A DNA stretch of 64,000 bases from Sulfitobacter noctilucicola (GTDB lineage Bacteria; Pseudomonadota; Alphaproteobacteria; Rhodobacterales; Rhodobacteraceae). Location: the NCBI RefSeq assembly GCF_000622385.1, contig NZ_JASD01000006.1, forward strand, positions 108,325-172,324, read 5' to 3'. A program made the position numbers and the translations under genes. The notes beneath the pieces are model-generated. The model was not told the DNA's origin, ran no database searches, and saw only the letters and a list, made by a program, of their open reading frames with translations. Each line of letters opens with the position of its first letter. Position 1 is the first letter of the stretch. Positions 42,934-52,681 of this stretch are shown in pieces.

Positions 42934-43386
42934 ATGAAACCTAAATTTATCGCAGCGCTAGCACTGGCATTGTCTGGAACAGGTGTTCTCGCCGATGGAC
43001 ATGTAACCGGCGACGCATCGGCCGGAGACAAGGTATTCAACAAGTGCAAGGCCTGCCACTCAATCGTCAGGACGGATGGTGAAGTTATCCGAAAGGGTGG
43101 CGCGGTTGGGCCAAATCTTTATGGTGTGTACAACCGAACAGCAGGGACCGAAGAAATGTTTGGGAATAAATTTCGGGACTCTATTCGTGAAGCGGGCGAG
43201 AATGGCTTGGTCTGGAACGAGAGCGATTTCGTAGCCTATATCGCAGATCCAAAGAAGTTCCTCGCGACTTTTCTGAACGACAGCAAGGCGAAATCTGGCA
43301 TGTCATTCAAATTGAAGAAAGAAACGGATGCCAAGGCAGTCTGGGCTTATCTCGTTTCGGTTGGATCGGAGGTTGAGGCCGATTAG
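42934..43386 (+). CDS. Soluble cytochrome c (c2/c550-type)
   Basis: 150 residues with a cleavable signal peptide ending near VLADG. One haem site, C38-K-A-C41-H42. The body is typical of class I cytochromes c2/c550: GPNLYGVYNRTAG, an internal insert, and KSGMSFKLKKETD with the likely axial Met. Probably a periplasmic electron carrier. GGAGAGATACGA precedes the ATG. Confidence 0.88.
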   Translation: MKPKFIAALALALSGTGVLADGHVTGDASAGDKVFNKCKACHSIVRTDGEVIRKGGAVGPNLYGVYNRTAGTEEMFGNKFRDSIREAGENGLVWNESDFVAYIADPKKFLATFLNDSKAKSGMSFKLKKETDAKAVWAYLVSVGSEVEAD

Positions 43387-44611
43387 ATTTTTGTTCGCAT
43401 GCACAGCTCTTTTTCTGCTCGGTGCACCCTTTGTAACGGCTGAAGATGCCCCTGTGTTTGCAGTCACACCACTGGTTGCACCGGTTGGGGATCACGCACG
43501 TGAACCCTCGCTTTCAACACTGCCCGATGGTCGGATCGTGATGAGTTGGACCGAAGGTAACAACTCCGTTCGGATGGCCCTGTTCGATGGCACGTCTTGG
43601 ACGGAGGCGCGCACAATTCATCAATCTGAGACACTGTTTGTAAACTGGGCCGACTTTCCGTCCGTCGTTGGGCTTAGCGATGGGACGCTTGCAGCGCATT
43701 GGTTGGAATTGAATGGTCCAGACAGCTATCAATACGACGTAAAGATCGCTTTCTCCTTCGATGAGGGCCGGAACTGGACAGCACCGCTCATTCCTCACGA
43801 TGATCGGTCACAGCGCGAGCATGGCTTCGTATCACTTGTCCCGGATGACAGCGGGGGTCTGACAGCCCTTTGGCTGGATGGACGTGCATACGATATTCAA
43901 GCCACTGACGACAGTTATGAGAATGCCATGCAGGTCCGCGCACGTCACATTGCGCCGGACGGTTCAATGGGACCGGAAAGCTTGCTCGACCCACGCGCTT
44001 GTACGTGCTGTCAAACATCGGCTGTCCGCAACGAAGCAGGTAGTATCATCGCGGTCTACAGGGACCGAACAGTCGAAGAAATTCGCGATATTTCGGTTGT
44101 CAGGTTGGTTGAAGAAGAATGGACCGACCCCGAAACAATCTACGCTGACGGCTGGGAAATCTCAGGATGCCCTGTCAACGGACCTGCCATCGATGCGTTG
44201 AGAACGAACGCGGTAGTCGTGTGGTTCACCGGTGCCAATGGCGAGGCAAAGGCTCGAATTGCGTTTTCCAGGGATGGGGGCGCATCGTTTGAGGACTCGT
44301 TGCAACTCGATCTCGGCACACCCGCAGGTCGCGTAGATGTCTTGCAGATGGGTGACGGCAAAGCACTTGCTCTTTGGTTGGAGTATGCGAATGGCGGTGA
44401 AGCAATCGTCATGTGTCAGGTGTCGCCGGAGAGCGGGTGTACTTCGCCACAAGCACTCCGCATCAATCGTGGGCGAGAGTCGGTAGGATTTCCAAGGATG
44501 ACGCGATCAGCAGCCGGCGTTGTCGTTGCTTGGACCGGGTCTGCACAGGGCAACTTGGCAGGGACAACCGTTGTTGGTGTCGAAGTAGGTATACCGTCTG
44601 CCGCAAGGTAA
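43328..44611 (+). CDS. Secreted beta-propeller (BNR/sialidase-like) protein with a CxCC motif
   Basis: 427 residues if translation starts at 43328, 59 bases inside the cytochrome gene; a TTG at 43391 giving LFACTALFLLGAPFVTAEDA is an alternative. The signal peptide region is clear either way. Repeated blades with Asp-box-like pieces (LPDGRIVMSWTEG, FSFDEGRNWTAP, FSRDGGASFEDS) indicate a sialidase-fold propeller. A central ACTCCQTSAV is unexpected for sialidases, and the sialidase Arg triad is not evident. In this copper/cytochrome operon the cysteines may bind copper. Enzyme activity is not claimed. Confidence 0.7.
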   Translation: MPRQSGLISFRLDRRLRPIRFLFACTALFLLGAPFVTAEDAPVFAVTPLVAPVGDHAREPSLSTLPDGRIVMSWTEGNNSVRMALFDGTSWTEARTIHQSETLFVNWADFPSVVGLSDGTLAAHWLELNGPDSYQYDVKIAFSFDEGRNWTAPLIPHDDRSQREHGFVSLVPDDSGGLTALWLDGRAYDIQATDDSYENAMQVRARHIAPDGSMGPESLLDPRACTCCQTSAVRNEAGSIIAVYRDRTVEEIRDISVVRLVEEEWTDPETIYADGWEISGCPVNGPAIDALRTNAVVVWFTGANGEAKARIAFSRDGGASFEDSLQLDLGTPAGRVDVLQMGDGKALALWLEYANGGEAIVMCQVSPESGCTSPQALRINRGRESVGFPRMTRSAAGVVVAWTGSAQGNLAGTTVVGVEVGIPSAAR

Positions 44612-45451
44612 TCTTCAGGACCATAGCGACAAGTCGGTTCCATGGCGGCGAAAGTCAATATTCCGACCTACCCTTAGAACCCCGCAAACGGATAATTCTA
44701 GCCTTGGAGGTTTATCGCTGCGCGAGAATGTCGCAGCCAACCAACCTGGTCACTAGGGCTTCGAAATCGTGAAATCTTAAGATCAAGAGCGCAACAATTG
44801 GACCCTCGAGGAATCAATTCAAGATCGTCGGTAAACTGTGGATAAAGATCCCGTCATTATTTTGGGGACTGGTGCAATGTTGTAGGTGGTTCAAATTGTT
44901 GTGCGCCTCACTGTTCTCAGAAACATGCTGCGAAGAGACAGCAAAGGTGGAGTTTGGATTTTGCGACATTTTAGCTAGATTGAATGACCGCATTGGCAAC
45001 ATGAGCTGCAACGCAGCGACAAGCCTGCCGCATGGGCGGAGCCATGCTGCGTCAGCGAAATATGAAAAACGAATGACGGCATTGTCCCGCAAAGCCGACT
45101 TTGGGGACGGGTGCAGTGAAAGTCTCCTTCGAGCCCGACTCGGCCATTGTGATTTTCTGCTGCGTGCGCTCGCAGCGTGAAAAATGCAGCATGAGCGAAA
45201 AAGTTCGTGCTGCCGCGCAGCGGTTCAACCGGCCATTCGTGGATGTCGCAGCATAGATCAGGCGTCGAATTTACAAGTTGCGGGACTTAGTGATCCTTCG
45301 ATGTTGTCCGCTCAAGGTCTGCATGAGCAGAGCTGTACCAATGCCAGAAGCCAAGCAGAGTTGTGATCGAAGAGATAAATTGTCAAAGCACTGACAATAA
45401 GTTGCCATATTTTCCATCAATACTGGGATACCGGATATAGGCTAGCTCTTC
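44612..45451. repeat. Intergenic stretch with an inverted copy of the 55-bp repeat
   Basis: No gene. Positions 45082-45136 are the exact reverse complement of the 55-bp core at 444-498 and 14340-14394. About 45132-45256 matches 279-410 in inverted orientation, less exactly. The sequence 44612-45080 shows nothing I can name. Confidence 0.75.
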
Positions 45452-45982
45452 ATGAACACGACACCTGAATTTGATGAAATTGATCGTACTGTCCCAATAG
45501 AAGGACTTTTGATTTTGAGGTGCTTTGCTGCGCTTCGTTTGTGCTTCGTTGTCATTGCTTTGTGTGTCTGTGTCTTACAGCTTTTCCAAATTGGCTTTTG
45601 GTCTGGCACAGTTGACCGTGCACTTATATTTCTTGGAGTTCTGGGGGGTTTGGGCCTTTTTTCGGACGGTATAGAGCCTGTATGGAGAAAACTGGGACCA
45701 CCTGGTCAATTGTTCGCCTTGTTCGCAACACCACTCATAATAGTCGGATCGGTTTTGTTTTCGGGAAACGTGCTCTGGTCCAGTTTCGGGTTCCTAACAA
45801 TTATACTTCTCTTGGCTGCAATGGCTTACGGTTTGCTATGGATGGCAGGTAATCCACTACGTGCTGCGCGCTATCGCCAAATTCAAAGGTATTTGCGTAC
45901 ATTGCCAAAGTCAGAAAGACAAAAGTGGAAAGAACGCCTAGACCGAAATTTTCAAACACTCATAGCCGAAGGCTTCAGCTAA
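45452..45982 (+). CDS. Four-helix membrane protein, unknown
   Basis: 176 residues. Four hydrophobic segments (about 25-48, 55-72, 86-105, 108-132) and a basic cytoplasmic tail (RYRQIQRYLRTLPKSERQKW). No named family. Lower G+C than its neighbours and no operon partner. TTCATGAACACG is the start region and no strong ribosome site is visible. Confidence 0.6.
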   Translation: MNTTPEFDEIDRTVPIEGLLILRCFAALRLCFVVIALCVCVLQLFQIGFWSGTVDRALIFLGVLGGLGLFSDGIEPVWRKLGPPGQLFALFATPLIIVGSVLFSGNVLWSSFGFLTIILLLAAMAYGLLWMAGNPLRAARYRQIQRYLRTLPKSERQKWKERLDRNFQTLIAEGFS

Positions 45983-46167
45983 TCTGGAGAAGCTGCCGCT
46001 GGAGAGTGGCGAAGCATTGAGCACAATGGGCTCGAACCGGCCCAATGCATTTGCAGAAACATCGCTTGCCAGCGACTTCGGACACCAGCCGTTCAGCAGG
46101 ATGCTATGCTATTGTTGTCGGCGCTGTGCTGATGTCTGGGTTTGGAGGGAGGATTGGAGGGCATATT

Positions 46168-46800
46168 ATGCCAAGAGTCCAACTTCCCGCAGTCACCCCA
46201 AAACACAAAGCATGGAACAAAGGGCGGATAATAGGTCAGAAACGACCGCTACTTCCCAAACAAGTTTGGGCTATACGTGCCCGGCTTGAACTTGCAGGTT
46301 ATCTTCGCAACCTTGCGTTGTTTAACGTCGCAATTGATAGCAAACTGCGTGGTTGCGATCTGGTCACTCTCGCCGTCACAGACTTGGTCAAGGAGGATCG
46401 TGTGCGTGAACGGGTGTCAGTGATCCAAAGCAAAACCAAGAAGCCAGTTCAGTTCGAACTGACTGAAAACACGAGGGATAGCGTCATTGCATGGGCAAGA
46501 TCACCCGAGATGATCGGATGCCGCTTTATGTTCCCAAGCCGCTTTCATGACCGTCCGCATATCTCAACGCGTCAATATGGTCGACTTGTGCGAGACTGGG
46601 TGACAGCGATTGGTCTGGAACCCAGCGGTTACGGTACACATTCGATGCGTCGAACCAAAGCTGCGGAAATTTACCGCAAGACGGGCAACCTTCGCGCCGT
46701 GCAACTTTTGTTGGGCCAAACGAAGGTCGATAGCACAGTACGTTATCTGGGTGTTGAGCTGGAAGATGCGCTAAGCATTGCCGAACGAATCGACATTTGA
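46168..46800 (+). CDS. Small tyrosine recombinase
   Basis: 210 residues from the ATG at 46168, preceded by GGAGGGCATATT. It is a minimal catalytic domain: Arg in KLRGCDLVTL, Lys in QSKTKKPVQF, HSMRRTKA (His-x-x-Arg), and Tyr in VRYLGVE. The third catalytic His before the Tyr is Gln (LLGQTKVDS). Recombinases of this short type are common on Rhodobacteraceae plasmids and act in resolution or integration. Confidence 0.85.
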   Translation: MPRVQLPAVTPKHKAWNKGRIIGQKRPLLPKQVWAIRARLELAGYLRNLALFNVAIDSKLRGCDLVTLAVTDLVKEDRVRERVSVIQSKTKKPVQFELTENTRDSVIAWARSPEMIGCRFMFPSRFHDRPHISTRQYGRLVRDWVTAIGLEPSGYGTHSMRRTKAAEIYRKTGNLRAVQLLLGQTKVDSTVRYLGVELEDALSIAERIDI

Positions 46801-47141
46801 ACGAAGTTGGCGTGCGGCTACTGCCGTCCGCCAATTCAAACCAGCTCTTCGTACACCTCGCAGCAGTCGGCAAGACTGAGCCCACTTTGACGGGTTTCTG
46901 TGCCGCAGCTAAGGTCCGCTTTCGGAAAGCAGGCAGATTTGGCCCAGTGATCACGGCCCTTAAAGGACACTGACTGAGCTTGGTGTCGGTATGTCGCAGT
47001 TTCACCGAAGCGGAGGTTGGCAGAGGTCTGCAGCGATGGGATATGGCCTGGAACTGGGAAGTTAACTTGATAGCCCGCAGACCGATGCGCTCATGCACTT
47101 TTGAATGCTGATATTCCGTCGCGTTATGTCAGCATAGTCGA
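46801..47141. other. Intergenic stretch with repeat traces
   Basis: No gene. Pieces such as GACTGAGCCCACTTT, GCCGCAGCTAAGGTCC and GCTTTCGGAAAGCAGG (about 46878-46935) resemble the dispersed intergenic repeats. The remainder is unremarkable. Confidence 0.4.
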
Positions 47142-47918
47142 TCAAGCCTTTACGGCCTCGGTCGGTGCTTCCTTTGCGCCCGTCATGAAGGCGACTGCGT
47201 CCGACATGGTGTAATCCTTTGGATTGATTACACACAGACGTTTGCCCAAACGGTGGACGTGGATGCGGTCGGCGACTTCAAAAACATGGGGCATGTTGTG
47301 GCTGATCAGAATGATCGGGATACCGCGTGATTTTACGTCCTGAATGAGTTCCAGCACTTTGCGCGATTCCTTGACCCCCAGAGCCGCCGTCGGCTCATCC
47401 AGAATGATCACTTTTGACCCAAACGCAGCGGCGCGAGCCACGGCAACACCTTGGCGTTGGCCGCCCGATAATGTCTCGACCGCTTGGTTGATATTCTGGA
47501 TCGTCATCAATCCCAACTCGGTCAGTTTTTCACGGGCCAGACGCTCCATCTCCGGTCGATCAAGCTGGCGGAACAGCGAGCCGCGGATGCCTGGGCGGCG
47601 GATTTCTCGACCCATGAACATGTTATCCGCAATCGACAGTGCGGGCGACATGGCGAGCGTCTGATAGACGGTCTCGATACCGGCATCGCGGGCCTGAATG
47701 GGAGATTTGAAATTGATCTCTTTGCCTTCGAGGTAAACCTGCCCCTCGTCGGGGATCACCGCACCCGACACCGCTTTGATCAGCGAAGACTTCCCCGCGC
47801 CGTTGTCACCGATCACGGCAAGGATTTCACCCGGCATCAGGTCAAAGTCACAGTGATCCAGTGCCGTTACTTTGCCATAGCGTTTGACGAGGCCGCGGCC
47901 TTTGAGAACAGGTTCCAT
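47142..47918 (-). CDS. frcA: Sugar ABC transporter ATPase (FrcA-type)
   Basis: 258 residues. One ATPase domain with GDNGAGKSS (Walker A), a Q-loop, LSGGQRQ (signature), VIILDEPTAA (Walker B) and ISHNM. It is a single-domain ATPase like FrcA, unlike the double RbsA. The start overlaps the permease stop (TAATG). With the permease and binding protein it makes a pentose/hexose importer; fructose, mannose or ribose are the usual Frc substrates. Confidence 0.87.
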   Translation of the reverse strand: MEPVLKGRGLVKRYGKVTALDHCDFDLMPGEILAVIGDNGAGKSSLIKAVSGAVIPDEGQVYLEGKEINFKSPIQARDAGIETVYQTLAMSPALSIADNMFMGREIRRPGIRGSLFRQLDRPEMERLAREKLTELGLMTIQNINQAVETLSGGQRQGVAVARAAAFGSKVIILDEPTAALGVKESRKVLELIQDVKSRGIPIILISHNMPHVFEVADRIHVHRLGKRLCVINPKDYTMSDAVAFMTGAKEAPTEAVKA

Positions 47919-48958
47919 TATGCTGCTACCTTTCTGATCCACTGGTCAACGGCGACCGCCGCAATGATGAGCACGCCGATGAGCAGATAAGTCCATTGCG
48001 CGTCCGCCCCCATGAGGCGCAGCCCCAGCGTGAACACCCCCACGATAAGCGCGCCGAAGAATGTGCCGAGGATCGAACCGCGCCCGCCAAAAAGCGAAAT
48101 GCCCCCGATCACCACAGCGGTGATACTCTCGATATTCAAAAGCTGCCCTGATGTGGGAGAGACAGAGCCGATCCGCCCGATCAAAGCCCAGCCGGCAAAG
48201 GCGCAAATCATGCCTGCAACCGCATAGACGGAGATGATCGTGCCTTTGACATTCACACCAGACAGTTCCGCCGCGTCCGCATCATCGCCCACAGCATAAA
48301 CATGGCGACCCCATGCCGTATGGCGCAAGACGTAAGCCAGTATCGCCACAAGCACCACGAGGAAGACAACACCCACCGTAAACACTGCGCCGCCGATGTT
48401 GAACTTGGCCCCCAGCAGTTGCAGGAGAGGTGCGTTGTTGGCGATGTCTTGACTGCGGATGGTTTCGTTCTGGGAATAGAGGAAATTGGCGGCCAGCACG
48501 ATCTGCCACATGCCCAAGGTGACAATGAACGGCGGCAGTTTCATCACCGCCACAAGCCAGCCGTTGACGTACCCGATGGCCGTACCAGCCAGCAGACCGC
48601 AGGCCACCGCCACCTCAACAGGAAGGCCGTAGCGAAAGGTGAACTGCCCCATCACAACAGAGGAGATAACCGCGATTGCCCCCACACTTAGATCAATACC
48701 TGCGGTCAGGATGATCAATGACTGCGCAGCGGCCACAATGCCGACAATCTGCACCTGCTGAAGGATAAGCGTCAGCGCGAAGGGAGAGAAGAATTTCGAC
48801 CCCAGCAAAAGGCCAAAGACGACGATAGAGGCAACAAGCACGATCAATGGCACCAGCGCAGGGTTGGTATGCAAGACGTGCTGAACCGTCCCGATCAACC
48901 CGCGATGCGGATCCTCGAATTTTGCGACCCCGTCCGTCTTGGTATCTGTATTGGACAT
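47918..48958 (-). CDS. frcC: Sugar ABC transporter permease (FrcC-type)
   Basis: 346 residues with eight to ten membrane helices and typical RbsC-family signatures (LTAGIDLSVGAIAVISSVVM, AELSGVNVKGT, GGISLFGGRGSILGT). GGGAGGGATAAG precedes the ATG. It is separated from the binding-protein gene by a strong hairpin. Confidence 0.9.
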   Translation of the reverse strand: MSNTDTKTDGVAKFEDPHRGLIGTVQHVLHTNPALVPLIVLVASIVVFGLLLGSKFFSPFALTLILQQVQIVGIVAAAQSLIILTAGIDLSVGAIAVISSVVMGQFTFRYGLPVEVAVACGLLAGTAIGYVNGWLVAVMKLPPFIVTLGMWQIVLAANFLYSQNETIRSQDIANNAPLLQLLGAKFNIGGAVFTVGVVFLVVLVAILAYVLRHTAWGRHVYAVGDDADAAELSGVNVKGTIISVYAVAGMICAFAGWALIGRIGSVSPTSGQLLNIESITAVVIGGISLFGGRGSILGTFFGALIVGVFTLGLRLMGADAQWTYLLIGVLIIAAVAVDQWIRKVAA

Positions 48959-48980
48959 CTTATCCCTCCCTTACCGTTGA

Positions 48981-49008
48981 AAAAGGGGCGAACACCGCCG
49001 CCCCTTTT
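48981..49008 (-). terminator. Intercistronic hairpin between frcB and frcC
   Basis: A perfect 10-bp stem AAAAGGGGCG/CGCCCCTTTT with an 8-base loop lies between the binding-protein and permease genes. Such partial terminators keep binding protein in excess over the membrane subunits. Confidence 0.75.
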
Positions 49009-49042
49009 CTTTGATCAAAACCCGTTCAGGGCCGATGGGCAA

Positions 49043-50062
49043 TTAGCCCCAGCAGAGGTTGGTGCCCTCTGCGGTGTCGATGCTTTCAACACCTTCGGCA
49101 GGCTCGTCCGTGACCAGTGCAACGCCCGTGTCAAAGAAGTCCTTGCCAGGGGTCAAGGCGGGCTTGGTGCCGTCTTTGGCCCATGCGGCAATCGCTTCGA
49201 TCCCTTTGGACGCCATCAGCAGCGGATATTGCTGGGATGTGGCACCGATGATGCCGTCCTTGATGTTCGCGACACCGGGGCAGCCGCCATCGACAGAAAC
49301 GATCAGCACGTCATTTTCGCGCCCGATGGATTTCAGCGCCTCATAGGCCCCCGCAGCGGCAGGCTCGTTGATGGTATAGACCACGTTGATCATCGGGTCT
49401 TTTGCCAGAAGGTTCTCCATCGCCTTGCGGCCGCCCTCTTCGTTGCCTGCGGTTACGTCGTTGCCAACGATACGCGGATCTGTCTCGTCCCCGTTTACGT
49501 TCGGGTCGACCAGATTAATGCCAAAGCCTTGCAAGAAACCCTGATCGCGCAGCACGCCAACTGTGGGCTGGGATACGGCAAGGTCAAGCAAGGCGATCTT
49601 GGCGTTTGCGGCGTCGTCACCGAGTTTGGCTGCGGCCCACTTGCCGATGAGCTCCCCCGCGAGGAAGTTGTCTGTGGCGAATGTCGCATCGGCGGCATCA
49701 ATCGGGGACAAGGGCGTGTCGAGAGCGATGACAACCAGCCCCGCATCGCGCGCCTGCTGAACCGAAGAGACGATGGACGATGTGTCGGACGGCGTGAGCA
49801 GAATGCCCTTTGCGCCGTCAGCGATGCATGTCTCAATGGCTGCGACCTGTGTTTCGTGGTCGCCGTCAACTTTGCCCGCAAAGGACTTCAGCGTCATACC
49901 CAGCTCGGCTGCTTTGGCTTCTGCGCCCTCTTTCATCTTTACGAAGAAAGGGTTGGTGTCGGTCTTTGTGATCAAACATGCCGTGACGCTGTGGCCATCT
50001 GCAAAAGCAGCGCCAGACAATGCGGTCAATGCGACAGCCGTTGTTGCGAGTAGTTTCTTCAT
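49043..50062 (-). CDS. frcB: Sugar ABC transporter periplasmic binding protein (FrcB-type)
   Basis: 339 residues. Signal peptide to AFA. RbsB-like type I binding protein fold: [48 protein letters not shown]. It is close in plan to FrcB of the fructose/mannose/ribose system. AGGACCTC precedes the ATG. Expression is probably controlled by the divergent ROK regulator. Confidence 0.9.
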   Translation of the reverse strand: MKKLLATTAVALTALSGAAFADGHSVTACLITKTDTNPFFVKMKEGAEAKAAELGMTLKSFAGKVDGDHETQVAAIETCIADGAKGILLTPSDTSSIVSSVQQARDAGLVVIALDTPLSPIDAADATFATDNFLAGELIGKWAAAKLGDDAANAKIALLDLAVSQPTVGVLRDQGFLQGFGINLVDPNVNGDETDPRIVGNDVTAGNEEGGRKAMENLLAKDPMINVVYTINEPAAAGAYEALKSIGRENDVLIVSVDGGCPGVANIKDGIIGATSQQYPLLMASKGIEAIAAWAKDGTKPALTPGKDFFDTGVALVTDEPAEGVESIDTAEGTNLCWG

Positions 50063-50161
50063 GAGGTCCTCCCAGACGTTTTCCGATTAACCGGAGACAG
50101 GTCCCGCATTCTGCGGAATTGCCCTGAGGTAATCCGATTCTTCGGCACAGGTCAATAAATA

Positions 50162-50178
50162 AATAAACTTGATTTATT
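50162..50178. promoter_or_regulatory. Probable ROK-regulator operator
   Basis: AATAAA-CTTGA-TTTATT is a 17-bp dyad in the divergent region between frcB and the ROK gene; a further AATAAAT half site is at 50154-50160. NagC/Mlc-type regulators bind AT-rich dyads of this kind. Confidence 0.55.
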
Positions 50179-50231
50179 AATTCAATCTGCCACCTTCATC
50201 CCAGCACGATATGCATGTAAGGCCTCTGGGT

Positions 50232-51422
50232 ATGGACGGGTCAAAGATCAGAAGTTTGAGTGGCGGCGTGAACCAGAGAGGGTTGCGCGACCACAACGAG
50301 AGGCTGTTGCTGTCTATGCTACAGCGCAATGGCCCAATGCCGGGCAGTGATCTTGCGCGGGTTGCAGGTCTGTCGCCCCAAACCGTTTCCGTCATTCTGA
50401 GAAAGCTGGAAAAGGACGGGCTGCTTACCCGTGGGACACCGGTGAAAGGCAAAGTGGGCAAACCATCGGTGCCTATGGCGCTGGCTGCGGACGGGGCCTT
50501 TTCGCTGGGCGTGAACATCGGGCGGCGCAGCGCCAAGATCGTCTTGATGGATTTTCACGGCACCGTGCGCGATGGGCGCAGCACCCGTTTTCAATACCCC
50601 CTCCCCGCTGATGTGTTCGAATTTCTGAGACTGGCCAGCGCGGAATTGATCGAAGGCCTCTCCCCCTCCTTGCAAGAGCGCCTGTGCGGGATCGGCATCG
50701 CCGCCCCGTTCGAGCTTTGGAATTGGCATGAAATGGTGGGGGCGAGTGCGGAAGAATTCTCGGCGTGGAAACACATCGACTTTCATGCCGAGATTGCGCA
50801 TTTCTCTGACCTGCCCGTGCATATCGTCAATGACGCAACCGCTGCCTGCCGTGCGGAACATATCTATGGCCGCGGTAAAGAGTTTCGCGATTACGCCTAC
50901 TTCTTTGTGGCGGCATTTGTCGGAGGGGGCATCGTGCTGAATCACTCGGTTTTCGAGGGGCATCAGGGCAATGCAGGTGCGCTGGGTTCGCTGCGCAGCG
51001 TGGGCCCCAATGGTGAGAGCCGCCAGTTGATCGACATCGCCTCCATCCATCTGCTTGAGGCGCGCCTCGCCGAGGTGGGCCTTGACCCAAGCGGGCTGTG
51101 GAACAGTGACGACTGGTCCCCCTATGACCGCTATGTCGAGCCGTGGATCAGGCAAACCGCGCAAGAGCTGGCAAAAGCGGCGCTCTCTACGTGCGCGGTC
51201 ATCGACTTTGAAGCTGTTATGATCGATGGGGGCCTGCCACCAAACGTCAAACAGACTTTGGTCGAACGGACCCGCAGATATATCGCGAACCAAGATACTC
51301 GTGGTTTGATCCCGCCACAAATCGAGGCAGGCACGATGGGCCGAAAAGCGCGCGAAATTGGTGCCGCTTGCGGTCCGATCTGGTCCCATTTCCTACTCAA
51401 ATCAAACGCGGGTCTGTCTTAG
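50232..51422 (+). CDS. ROK-family sugar-responsive repressor
   Basis: 396 residues from the ATG at 50232 (403 if 50211 is used). The N-terminal winged helix (MPGSDLARVAGLSPQTVSVI) is followed by a ROK sugar-binding/kinase-like domain (SLGVNIGRRSAKIVLMDFHG, VHIVNDATAACRAE). The canonical ROK zinc-site CxCGxxGC is not evident, so metal-dependent kinase activity is doubtful. Divergent from frcB. Likely to repress frcBCA and the following isomerase gene in the absence of sugar. Confidence 0.85.
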   Translation: MDGSKIRSLSGGVNQRGLRDHNERLLLSMLQRNGPMPGSDLARVAGLSPQTVSVILRKLEKDGLLTRGTPVKGKVGKPSVPMALAADGAFSLGVNIGRRSAKIVLMDFHGTVRDGRSTRFQYPLPADVFEFLRLASAELIEGLSPSLQERLCGIGIAAPFELWNWHEMVGASAEEFSAWKHIDFHAEIAHFSDLPVHIVNDATAACRAEHIYGRGKEFRDYAYFFVAAFVGGGIVLNHSVFEGHQGNAGALGSLRSVGPNGESRQLIDIASIHLLEARLAEVGLDPSGLWNSDDWSPYDRYVEPWIRQTAQELAKAALSTCAVIDFEAVMIDGGLPPNVKQTLVERTRRYIANQDTRGLIPPQIEAGTMGRKAREIGAACGPIWSHFLLKSNAGLS

Positions 51423-51470
51423 ATTGTCCGGCCCATCGAAAATGTATCCAGACACCGTCAAGGAAAAGAA

Positions 51471-52157
51471 ATGAAGCGATCACGCATCAACGAAATCATG
51501 TCACAGGCGGACGACATGATACGCTCGTTCGGATTTTCGCTCCCGCCCTTCGCCTATTGGAGCCCTTCCGAATTTCAGGCGCGCAAAAGCGCTGCTTCGG
51601 CGTTGATTGATGCAAGATGCGGATGGGATATTACAGACTACGGTGCAGGAGACTTTGACCAAATGGGTCTGTTCCTCTTCACCCTGCGCAACGGACGTCT
51701 TGCAGATCTGCAGCGGGGCAGAGGTATGTGCTACGCCGAGAAACTTCTGGTGTCGCGGCAGTATCAACTCAGCCCCATGCATACCCACATCGAAAAGGCC
51801 GAAGACATCATCAACAGAGGTGGAGCCACTTTGGTGATCGAGCTTTTCGGCTCTGACAATAAGGGAGGTTTTTGCGCTGACAGGGGGGGACAGGTGCTTT
51901 GCGACGGCATCTTTCGGGACTTTCATGCGGGCGAAAAACTCAAACTCGCTCCCGGTGAAAGCGTGACATTGATGCCGGGCGATTGGCACGCCTTTTGGGG
52001 CGAAGGTGGTGATGTCTTGATCGGCGAAGTGTCGACAGTGAACGACGACATCCACGACAATATTTTCCGAGCGCCAATTGGTCGCTTTGCCAATGTCGAA
52101 GAAGATGTTGACCCACTACATCTGTTGGTGAGCGACTACGCCCTTTTGCTGAAATGA
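51471..52157 (+). CDS. D-lyxose/D-mannose isomerase-like cupin enzyme
   Basis: 228 residues. Cupin metal site in SPMHTHIEKAEDIINRGG (His-x-His...Glu) and MPGDWHAFWGEGG (second His), with GEVSTVNDDIHDN near the end, as in D-lyxose ketol-isomerases. The reaction would be D-lyxose to D-xylulose, or D-mannose to D-fructose. It follows the ROK gene by 48 bp, with AAGGAAAAGAA upstream, and fits with the sugar importer. Confidence 0.83.
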   Translation: MKRSRINEIMSQADDMIRSFGFSLPPFAYWSPSEFQARKSAASALIDARCGWDITDYGAGDFDQMGLFLFTLRNGRLADLQRGRGMCYAEKLLVSRQYQLSPMHTHIEKAEDIINRGGATLVIELFGSDNKGGFCADRGGQVLCDGIFRDFHAGEKLKLAPGESVTLMPGDWHAFWGEGGDVLIGEVSTVNDDIHDNIFRAPIGRFANVEEDVDPLHLLVSDYALLLK

Positions 52158-52681
52158 TATCGTGTAAGTATGAATTAAAGGCGCTTGTCCCCACCTGCTC
52201 TGCTTTAGCAAAATAGCAGCGCGTAGGCAGTCAGGCTGTTCCAAATTGGAAAGCTGATTCCACGACTTCCCCATCTCCGACGGGATCTTATACTACATGG
52301 TTTCCTTCAAACCCCGACCTCACGCTGCTGCGGTTACGATATGTCTATAACGCGTCAACCGGACGTCCAACCATCGCGCAGCGAACAACTACTTTCAGCC
52401 CTTGGTGCGTTTCGCGGCAGCTGCAGCATATGAAAAGCAGTCGTCGGTTGCGCTGACCGCGAGGTCCGAAAAGTCCCGCATCTTACCAGTTAGTACACGA
52501 TGCAGCGAACGGCAGGTGTACGGATAGGGAGGGACTTCTGAGAATTTCATCGTACCAGCCATATGACACACCAATGTCGCCTATTTCACTTGGCCCAAGT
52601 ATGACGGCGATTGAAACGCATAATGCCCACTCACTGGCAGCCTTAGCGTGGGAATCCGCCCCTTCGGGCATTCGACCCCAC
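52158..52681. other. Gene-free stretch with repeat traces
   Basis: No convincing gene. About 52405-52470 (GTTTCGCGGCAGCTGCAGCA and CGCTGACCGCGAGGTCC) recalls the dispersed repeats. It forms the boundary between the sugar region and the plasmid module. Confidence 0.4.

Noticed and set aside
43328..44611. Calling the propeller protein a sialidase
   Set aside because: Only the fold repeats are visible. The catalytic Arg triad and Tyr were not identified, and the gene context is copper/redox.
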